A DNA stretch of 12,344 bases from JAUXEH01 sp965602945 (GTDB taxonomy: Bacteria; Acidobacteriota; Aminicenantia; Aminicenantales; Aminicenantaceae). Shown in pieces: positions 6,907-12,344 of the stretch (the stretch's first letter is position 1; each line of letters begins with the position of its first letter). A program made the position numbers and the translations under genes. The notes below the pieces were generated by a model that worked only from the letters and a program-made list of their open reading frames with translations, did no database searches and had not been told where the DNA came from. The DNA is taken from contig CBFDBC010000102.1 in the NCBI GenBank assembly GCA_965602945.1, positions 1 to 12,344 on the forward strand, given 5' to 3'.

Positions 6907-7778
6907 CAGTTCGTCTTTTGACCCGAGTCCATGAGATCCTGATAAAGCCTGTGGGCCCTGTATGAGCTCCGGACCAGAGGACCGGCCTCGACCTCGGAAA
7001 ATCCCATACCCACCGCAGCGATCTTCATATGCTCGAATTCATCGGGCGTGTAGTATTTTACTACGGAAGAATTGTTTTTGGTAGCTTTTAGATACTGTCC
7101 AATGGTTAAAAGTTGGCAGCCCGTGTCTTTTAGGTCCCGCAGCGTGCGGAAAACGTCGTCCCGAGTCTCCCCCAGGCCCAGCATGAGGCCCGATTTTGTG
7201 ACGGCCCCGGCCCGGGCGGCCCGCTCGATGACCCGGAGCGAGCGCCGGTAGCCGCCCCGCGAGCGGTTTATGGCGGTGTAGAGAGCCTCCGGGACCTCGA
7301 GGTTGTGGTTCAGCACATCGGGTCCTGCCTCCAGGACCGCTGCCAGGGCTCCCGCGTCTCCCTGGAAATCCGGGATGAGAACCTCGATCTTCGTCTCGGG
7401 ACGGGTTTCCCGGATGGCCCAGATCACGGCCGCGAAATGGGAGGCGCCTCCGTCGGGGAGGTCGTCGCGCGTGACAGATGTGACGACCACATAGCGGAGT
7501 CCCATGGCCTCCACGGATTCAGCCACCCGTGTGGCTTCGTCTCCCATGCCGGGAGCGGGCGTGCCGTGCTTCACTGCGCAGAACGCACAATCACGCGTGC
7601 ACACGTCTCCCAGGATCAGGAAGGTCGCGGTCCTGTGGGACCAACATTCCGAGACGTTGGGGCACCGGGCGCTCTGGCAGATGGTGTTCAGGTTGTGCTC
7701 GCGCACCAGCGAGGAGACGTAGAAGTAGTTCTCGTGTGTTGGGAGCTTGACCTTGAGCCAGGGAGGTTTCGTCGACAT
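6906..7778 (-). CDS. lipA: Lipoyl synthase (radical SAM)
   Basis: Lipoyl synthase inserts two sulfur atoms into octanoyl groups on lipoate-dependent enzyme subunits. The 290-residue protein carries both cluster motifs: C34-x4-C39-x5-C45 for the auxiliary cluster consumed as sulfur donor, and C60-x3-C64-x2-C67 for the radical SAM cluster. The C-terminal RSSY that ligates the auxiliary cluster is at 270-273, so the active site is complete. Residues 231-238 read KATKNNSS where most LipA proteins have a Pro-Ser/Thr-x-x-His-Leu-Pro stretch, and the DNA there (7051-7130) has 29 G+C in 80 by hand count, well below the rest of the gene. No lipB or lplA is in the window. It lies 57 bp after rpsU and overlaps the phosphoesterase start by one base. 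Confidence 0.96.
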   Translation of the reverse strand: MSTKPPWLKVKLPTHENYFYVSSLVREHNLNTICQSARCPNVSECWSHRTATFLILGDVCTRDCAFCAVKHGTPAPGMGDEATRVAESVEAMGLRYVVVTSVTRDDLPDGGASHFAAVIWAIRETRPETKIEVLIPDFQGDAGALAAVLEAGPDVLNHNLEVPEALYTAINRSRGGYRRSLRVIERAARAGAVTKSGLMLGLGETRDDVFRTLRDLKDTGCQLLTIGQYLKATKNNSSVVKYYTPDEFEHMKIAAVGMGFSEVEAGPLVRSSYRAHRLYQDLMDSGQKTN

Positions 7779-7835
7779 ATTAGACTATCTTCCGTGAAAA
7801 AAACAGAAGATCTATGCTCCAGGGATGCTGACGGC

Positions 7836-8045
7836 TTAATAATAGTCGAAATCTTTTTCTCTGCGGAGGCGTCTTCGCATGCGTTTACGGGCCATGGCGT
7901 CCTTCAAGCGGCGTTTTTCACCGGGCTTGAAATAGACGGCGTGCTTCTTGATCTCTTTGATGATGGCTTCCTGCTGGACTTTCCGTTTGAACCGCTTCAG
8001 CGCTTGTTCGATAGATTCACCTTCGTCGACAACGACAAATGCCAC
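7836..8045 (-). CDS. rpsU: 30S ribosomal protein bS21
   Basis: The 69-residue, highly basic protein matches bS21 from end to end: it starts like S21 with VVVDEGESIEQALKRFKRKV, continues IIKEIKKH and KPGEKRRLKDAMARKR, and ends in a basic tail. S21 sits on the 30S platform near the 3' end of 16S rRNA and helps translation initiation. The start codon is GTG (8045-8043), preceded by GGAGGTGAT at 8059-8051, an exact match to the anti-SD sequence with 5 nt to the start. That site lies in a short hairpin, annotated separately. The gene has a strong promoter and heads the minus-strand run with lipA, the phosphoesterase and ogt. No intrinsic terminator is evident in the 57 bp before lipA. Confidence 0.96.
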   Translation of the reverse strand: MAFVVVDEGESIEQALKRFKRKVQQEAIIKEIKKHAVYFKPGEKRRLKDAMARKRMRRRLRREKDFDYY

Positions 8046-8050
8046 TAAAA

Positions 8051-8069
8051 ATCACCTCCCTGAGTGTGA
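8051..8069 (-). promoter_or_regulatory. SD-containing leader hairpin of rpsU (candidate operator)
   Basis: On the minus strand the rpsU leader can fold as UCAC, bulged A, CUC, loop AGG, GAG, GUGA: 7 base pairs with one bulge and a 3-nt loop. The right arm is the Shine-Dalgarno core, so the fold would hide the ribosome site. The predicted transcription start (about 8072) is only a few bases upstream, so the hairpin would sit at the mRNA 5' end. Control by S21 itself or by anti-SD access is an inference; no alignment was made. Confidence 0.45.
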
Positions 8070-8078
8070 GTACCCGAA

Positions 8079-8107
8079 TTTATAGCCGATTTGCGTCTTT
8101 ATGTCAA
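8079..8107 (-). promoter_or_regulatory. Strong sigma70-type promoter of rpsU
   Basis: A perfect -35 TTGACA (8107-8102) and -10 TATAAA (8084-8079, 5 of 6 consensus bases) are separated by exactly 17 bp. The start would be near 8072, giving a leader of about 27 nt before the GTG. This is the best promoter in the window and probably drives the whole rpsU-lipA-phosphoesterase-ogt run. Confidence 0.75.
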
Positions 8108-8119
8108 CCTTTATATAAT
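8091..8119 (+). promoter_or_regulatory. Promoter of the VPS10/BNR gene
   Basis: TTGCGT (8091-8096), a 17-bp spacer and a perfect TATAAT (8114-8119) form a good plus-strand promoter with a predicted start near 8126. It overlaps the rpsU promoter for 17 bp on the opposite strand, so polymerase is unlikely to hold both at once. Confidence 0.6.
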
Positions 8120-8149
8120 CGGGGTCAGGCTTTGATAACTTTGATAATC
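8120..8149. repeat. REP-like ggggtcaggctttgat element
   Basis: The leader of the VPS10/BNR gene contains ggggtcaggctttgat followed by a second TTTGATAA copy (8131-8138 and 8140-8147, period 9 bp). The ggggtcagg...ttgat core resembles, from memory, a family of dispersed REP units seen near RAYT transposases. It is related in style, but not identical, to the ggggacagg pair at 2107-2147. It lies between the predicted transcription start and the ribosome site. Confidence 0.4.
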
Positions 8150-8162
8150 TAGAGGAGGACGC

Positions 8163-10841
8163 ATGAAAAAGTTCCTGGTTTTGTCTGTTCTGTTCTGTCT
8201 GTTGTGCTCGGGTCAGCCCCTGTTGGCCCAGAGCGATGGGGGCTTCGATGAGGAGCTGCTCAAGGCCTTCCAATACCGGGAACTGGGGCCGGCCCGGCAG
8301 GGCGGCCGCATCCTGCGCATCGAGGTCCCAGAGCAGGAGCCCTACACCTTCTATGTAGTGGTGGCTACCGGGGGGCTGTGGAAGACCGTGAACAACGGCA
8401 CCACCTTCGAGGAGATCTTCCTGCAGCAGAACACACCCGCCATAGGCGACATGGCCATCGCGCCCTCCGACCCCAACATTCTTTATGTGGGGACCGGCAC
8501 AGCCGCTTCCGGGCGGATCTCGCTCCGGGGAGACGGCGTCTACAAATCCACCGACGCGGGCAAGACCTGGAAACACATGGGCCTGGAAAAGACCATCCAC
8601 ATCGGACGCATCGCGGTCCATCCCCGGGATCCGGACATCGTGTATGTCGCGGCCGTGGGATTCCATTTCACCGACAATCCCGACCGCGGCCTCTACAAGT
8701 CCGTGGACGGCGGCCAAACCTGGGACCGGGTTCATTTCATAAGCGACAAGGTCGGCTTCGTGGAGGTCGTCCTCGATCCCACAGACGGAGACACGGTCTA
8801 CACGGCCTCCTACGATAAGCACCGCGTCCCCTGGCAGTTCTGGGAATCCGGACCTCTGACTGCCATCTACAAATCCACGGACGCGGGAGCGAACTGGACC
8901 AAACTGACCCAGGGCCTCCCCACTGGGGACCTGGGGCGGGTCGGCATCGCAATCTACCCCAAGGACACGAACATCGTCTACGCATCGATCGAGAACGGCA
9001 ACACCCGCCCGCCCACTGAGGCGGAGGCAGCCGCCGCCCGCCGCCGCGGCCGGGAACCCGAGGAACGCGGCCTGGGACGCCAGATCTACCGCTCGGACGA
9101 TGCCGGGCAGACCTGGACGAAGATGAACCCGGACAAACACGTCATGACCGGGGGCAAGTGGTACGGCATCATCTACGTCGACCCCAACAACCCGGACGTG
9201 ATCTATGCGCCCAGCACGCCGCTGCTGCGGTCAGAAGACGGCGGCAAAACCTGGGGCCGTGTGGGCCTCGTCAACATCGCACCCCGGGTCCACGTGGACC
9301 ACCACGCCATCTGGATCGATCCGGAAAACTCCAACCACGTGCTGCTCGGCTGTGATGGCGGGCTGTCCGTGACCTGGGACTTCGGCAAGACCTGGGACTT
9401 CTTCGAGAACCTGCCCATCGCCCAGTACTATGCCGTGGGGGTCGACATGGAGGAGCCCTACAACATCTACGGCGGCCTCCAGGACAACGGCTCCGTGAAG
9501 ATCGCCTCGAACAGCATCTACGGCGCCATCACCGCAGCGGACTACACCTCGGTGGGCGGCGGCGACGGCATGTACAACCTGGTCGATCCCAACGACGGCC
9601 GCTGGCTTTACAACGAGTCCCAGTTCGGGGCCCTGATGCGTACCAACCAGAAGACCGGGGAGCGCCGGTCGATCCGCCCGCGTCCGGCTGAGGGCGACCC
9701 CGCTTACCGCTTCAACTGGACCGCACCGATCCTGATCTCCCCCCACAACAGCCATGTCATATACATGGGCGCCCAGAAGCTGCTGCGGTCCCTGGACCAG
9801 GGCGACAACTGGCAGGAGATAAGCCCCGACCTCACGACCAACGATCCGGAAAAACAAGAAGGAAACATCGAACACTGCATGCTGACCTCGATCTCCGAAT
9901 CCCCGCTCCGCCCCGGCAACATCTGGATCACAACCGACGACGGCAAGGTCCAGCTCACGAAGAACGGCGGCGGTTCCTGGGAGGACCTGACGCCCGCCCT
10001 CTCAGAGGCCGGAGTCCCCGAACACTACTACGCGCGCCGTGTCTTCGCCTCCAACTTCGAGGCCGGCAAGGCCTACGTGGTGAAGACAGGGTTCCAGTAT
10101 GATGACTTCACTCCCTTCGTCTACAAGACCGAGGACTTCGGAGAGACCTGGACCTCCATCTCCTCCAACCTAAAGCCCGGGACCGTGCAGGTGATCGTGG
10201 AAGACCGGATCAATCCAAGCCTGCTCTTTGTGGGCGGGGAGTTCGAAGTGCAGGTTTCGATCGACGGCGGGGGCCACTGGGCGAGCTTGAAGAACAACAT
10301 GCCCACCAACGAGGTCTACGACCTGCTCGTCCATCCCAGAGAAAACGACCTGGTGGTGGCCACCCACGGCCGGGGCATCTTCGTGACCGACATAACCCCC
10401 CTCCAGGAGATGAACGCCGAGCTGCTGCAGAAAGACGTCCACCTCTTCAAGGTCGAGCCCAAGATCCAGTGGGCATACAAGAGCGGGAAAAACGTGGAGG
10501 GCGACCGCCAGTTCGTGGTCCCCAACGAGCCCACCGGCCTGGTCATCAACTACTACCTGAAGGCCGAAACAGAGGCCAAGGTGAGCGTCGTGATCAGCGA
10601 TCCCTATGGGACCGAGCTGGCTACCGTGAAAGGCAAGAAAGCAGCGGGCCTCAACCAGGTGGTGTGGAACATGCGCCGCCGGCTCTCAGAGGAAGAACAG
10701 GCCGAGATGCGCGCACGCGGCATGAGGATGAGAGGGGCTCCCTTTGTGAAGCCGGGAGAGTATGTTGTGACCCTGGTCGTGGGAGATCAGAAGTTCACCC
10801 AGAGGGCCCTCGTACGGCCCATGCCGCACGCCGGCCACTAA
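8163..10841 (+). CDS. Secreted VPS10/BNR-repeat (sortilin-like) beta-propeller protein
   Basis: This 892-residue exported protein starts with a Sec signal peptide: MKK, a hydrophobic core and a likely cut after LLA at residue 22. The body is a sortilin/BNR-type beta-propeller with Asp-box repeats of the form S-x-D-x-G-x-T-W at about residues 128, 179, 237, 310 and 356, then 542, 598, 655 and 699, some degenerate (for example SIDGGGHW). A C-terminal beta-sandwich-like region (about 785-885) includes GEYVVTLVVGDQKFTQ. Such proteins are often labelled glycosyl hydrolase, but no glycosidase active site can be identified here; binding of ligands or a peptidase-linked role is equally possible. The family is abundant in Acidobacteriota-like genomes, and this copy seems somewhat short at the C-terminus. 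The Shine-Dalgarno AGGAGG (8153-8158) is 4 nt before the ATG. It ends 3 bp from the convergent dipeptidase gene. Confidence 0.9.
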   Translation: MKKFLVLSVLFCLLCSGQPLLAQSDGGFDEELLKAFQYRELGPARQGGRILRIEVPEQEPYTFYVVVATGGLWKTVNNGTTFEEIFLQQNTPAIGDMAIAPSDPNILYVGTGTAASGRISLRGDGVYKSTDAGKTWKHMGLEKTIHIGRIAVHPRDPDIVYVAAVGFHFTDNPDRGLYKSVDGGQTWDRVHFISDKVGFVEVVLDPTDGDTVYTASYDKHRVPWQFWESGPLTAIYKSTDAGANWTKLTQGLPTGDLGRVGIAIYPKDTNIVYASIENGNTRPPTEAEAAAARRRGREPEERGLGRQIYRSDDAGQTWTKMNPDKHVMTGGKWYGIIYVDPNNPDVIYAPSTPLLRSEDGGKTWGRVGLVNIAPRVHVDHHAIWIDPENSNHVLLGCDGGLSVTWDFGKTWDFFENLPIAQYYAVGVDMEEPYNIYGGLQDNGSVKIASNSIYGAITAADYTSVGGGDGMYNLVDPNDGRWLYNESQFGALMRTNQKTGERRSIRPRPAEGDPAYRFNWTAPILISPHNSHVIYMGAQKLLRSLDQGDNWQEISPDLTTNDPEKQEGNIEHCMLTSISESPLRPGNIWITTDDGKVQLTKNGGGSWEDLTPALSEAGVPEHYYARRVFASNFEAGKAYVVKTGFQYDDFTPFVYKTEDFGETWTSISSNLKPGTVQVIVEDRINPSLLFVGGEFEVQVSIDGGGHWASLKNNMPTNEVYDLLVHPRENDLVVATHGRGIFVTDITPLQEMNAELLQKDVHLFKVEPKIQWAYKSGKNVEGDRQFVVPNEPTGLVINYYLKAETEAKVSVVISDPYGTELATVKGKKAAGLNQVVWNMRRRLSEEEQAEMRARGMRMRGAPFVKPGEYVVTLVVGDQKFTQRALVRPMPHAGH

Positions 10842-10844
10842 AGG

Positions 10845-12344
10845 TCAGCGCTTCTCTTTTTTTAGAGGCTTGAGTTTGTCGTGCTCGACCACGGCCTTCT
10901 TCCACGACTCGGGCACATTCAGCGCGCCTGACCGCCGCTTCTCAGAGTCATAGATGCGGAAGTGGTTGTACTTGACCAGCAGTTGGTCCCCCAGGTCCCA
11001 CCAGGCGTCTATGACTTTCTCGGCGTTGTTGTTGGTGTAATCGGTTAAATAATCCACAGCCAGGGCAGGGTTCTGTTTGTGCAGCTCGAGCGCCGTCTTT
11101 TCGATGGCGGGCGAGCGGTCGATGGCCGCGTCCTCCCATTCTACCTGCGCCTTTTTGATGTCCTCGATGGCATGGGAGTAGACCACCTGAGTGTGGAAGT
11201 CCACGTAGTCGAACGCCCAGCGCGCCGATTCCCGGTCGAAGTGCCAGTGGTCGCCGATGCTGAAGGAGTGGGGGATCCGTGTCGCGCCCGCGTAGATGGG
11301 CATGTAGCAGGACGTGTCCTGGGCCCCGAAGGATAGCCACACGACACCGCCTATGGGATCTGGCAGCCAGTCCCTGCAGACCGCCACCGTGGTGTACTCC
11401 ACCTTGTTGACAGACACACACCGTGGGCCGTTGTACTGCTCGCCGTCCACCTGGAAGCCCCCGTAGTAGTTGGGATTCTGGAAGGGCCCGCCCCTGATCC
11501 CCCCGGCCGGATCATAGATAGTCCCCTGATATTTGTCCCGCATGAGGGCTATGACGCCCTTGAGGGAGAGCTTCTCGTCGGGCCTCACTGAAAAAGGTAG
11601 GTCCATGTTGGGAGTTTCGGCCCCGAATTTCGCCGAAGGTGTAACCAGGTCGAAGAGCCGCCAGAGCCGGCCCCGCCGCGCCTGGGTGTCGGCAGCACTC
11701 CCTTGTGTCGGCGAGTAGGCCTGCTTCCAGTTGAAGGGCCCCCCTTTATCCGGATCGTAGAGCTTCTGCTCCACGGCAAAGGAGACCACGTTGGGGGAGG
11801 CCATGAAATTCGCTTCATCATCGAGGTCGACCTCACCGATGCGCGACTCGTTGGGGCAGAAACTCACGTGGTCGTCCGGGACCCGCTGGGCGCACCAGAC
11901 AGCGCCGGGCTTACCCGAGTCCGGCGTCCACAGCGGCCCCACCGGCATGATCTCGAAGATCCAGGCCTCCTGGGGGTCGGCCACGGCCAGCATCTCGCCG
12001 CTGTCCACATAGCCGTACCCGTATTTTTCAGACAGTTCGCCCATGAGTGCAATGGCCTCGCGGGCCGTCCTGCACCTCTCCATGGCCAGCAGGGTCAGCA
12101 TGGTGATGTCGAACCTGGGCGTGGGTGTCGAGTTCCGCATCTTGCGCTGGCACCCGATGGTGGATTCTCCGAAGGACACCTGGTGCTCGTTCATGTAGCC
12201 GAAAACTCCGTGGATATAGGCATTGGTCCGGGGCACCTGGGGGATGTCGAAGCCGGTGTAGCCTTCTTCTATAACCATGTCCCACTTCTGTCCCACATCC
12301 GGGGGCCAGGTCCGGATCTGGTCGATGTGATAGATCTTCCGCAC
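10845..12344 (-). CDS. C69-family dipeptidase, N-terminus cut by window edge
   Basis: The 499 visible residues match the C69 (formerly U34) dipeptidases, N-terminal-nucleophile enzymes that release amino acids from dipeptides and use an N-terminal cysteine exposed by processing. Recognisable parts are GYMNEHQVSFGEST at about 50-62, the MLAVADPQEAWIFE block at about 118-131, the FLIPCN-like C-rich middle part replaced here by NESRIGEVDLDD, and the PFSVRPDEKLSL region. The first visible codon is GTG at the window edge, but the reading frame is open there and the family needs 50-80 more residues, including the catalytic cysteine, so the real start lies outside. A signal peptide therefore cannot be checked. 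The Lys/Arg-rich C-terminus ends at the TGA at 10845, 3 bp from the convergent gene. It probably degrades peptides outside the cytoplasm or in the periplasm. Confidence 0.9.
   Translation of the reverse strand: MRKIYHIDQIRTWPPDVGQKWDMVIEEGYTGFDIPQVPRTNAYIHGVFGYMNEHQVSFGESTIGCQRKMRNSTPTPRFDITMLTLLAMERCRTAREAIALMGELSEKYGYGYVDSGEMLAVADPQEAWIFEIMPVGPLWTPDSGKPGAVWCAQRVPDDHVSFCPNESRIGEVDLDDEANFMASPNVVSFAVEQKLYDPDKGGPFNWKQAYSPTQGSAADTQARRGRLWRLFDLVTPSAKFGAETPNMDLPFSVRPDEKLSLKGVIALMRDKYQGTIYDPAGGIRGGPFQNPNYYGGFQVDGEQYNGPRCVSVNKVEYTTVAVCRDWLPDPIGGVVWLSFGAQDTSCYMPIYAGATRIPHSFSIGDHWHFDRESARWAFDYVDFHTQVVYSHAIEDIKKAQVEWEDAAIDRSPAIEKTALELHKQNPALAVDYLTDYTNNNAEKVIDAWWDLGDQLLVKYNHFRIYDSEKRRSGALNVPESWKKAVVEHDKLKPLKKEKR

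Noticed and set aside
7784..7816. Inverted repeat atcttc/gaagat around an A-run, between rpsU and lipA
   Set aside because: The stem has only 6 bp and a 13-nt loop with the A/T-run in the loop, so it does not look like a terminator or riboswitch.
8052..9140. A 362-residue minus-strand open frame opposite the VPS10/BNR gene
   Set aside because: It has no recognisable domain, runs across the promoter region and is explained by GC-rich codons of the plus-strand gene.

Overview
The window reads as a stretch of bacterial chromosome from a Gram-negative organism. It has a lipopolysaccharide-transport ATPase of the LptB type, secreted proteins with Sec signals, good sigma70-type promoters and Shine-Dalgarno sites. 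A large secreted VPS10/BNR-repeat protein, a DUF885 metalloprotease and a C69-type dipeptidase together are typical of Acidobacteriota and Aminicenantota-like lineages that live on proteins. This placement is inferred from gene content only and is not a firm taxonomic call.

Layout. 1-1776 (+): a DUF885 zinc-peptidase-like lipoprotein candidate, cut at its 5' end, in clearly lower-GC DNA (about 38-45% in hand-counted lines, against 55-72% in lines counted in the 8163-10841 gene). 1777-2187: a short noncoding stretch holding a tandem tttgggcaca repeat, a tRNA-Val(CAC) on the minus strand with its own promoter, and two kinds of dispersed REP-like palindromes. 2188-3924 (+): a zinc-ribbon / long acidic linker / two-helix (RDD-like) membrane protein. 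3921-4685 (-): lptB, overlapping the previous stop by 4 bp. 4736-5644 (+): a DUF1848 protein with a C-terminal CX3CX2C cluster. 5651-8045 (-): a same-strand run rpsU, lipA, metallophosphoesterase and ogt, transcribed in that order. 8163-10841 (+): the secreted VPS10/BNR protein. 10845-12344 (-): a C69-family dipeptidase cut off by the right edge.

How it works together. The rpsU-lipA-phosphoesterase-ogt run looks like one operon: lipA and the phosphoesterase share a TGATG stop/start and the next gap is only 8 bp. Its promoter faces a second promoter for the VPS10/BNR gene, and the two overlap on opposite strands. The DUF885, VPS10/BNR and C69 proteins fit an exported peptide-degrading lifestyle, but they are not in one operon. 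All three convergent gene pairs end within a few bases of each other with no clear terminator between them.

I found no CRISPR array, transposase, integrase, toxin-antitoxin pair or obvious new defence system. The best leads are an SD-sequestering hairpin in the rpsU leader, the zinc-ribbon/acidic/RDD-like protein, a low-GC patch in lipA that replaces a conserved motif, and the composition break at the tRNA.
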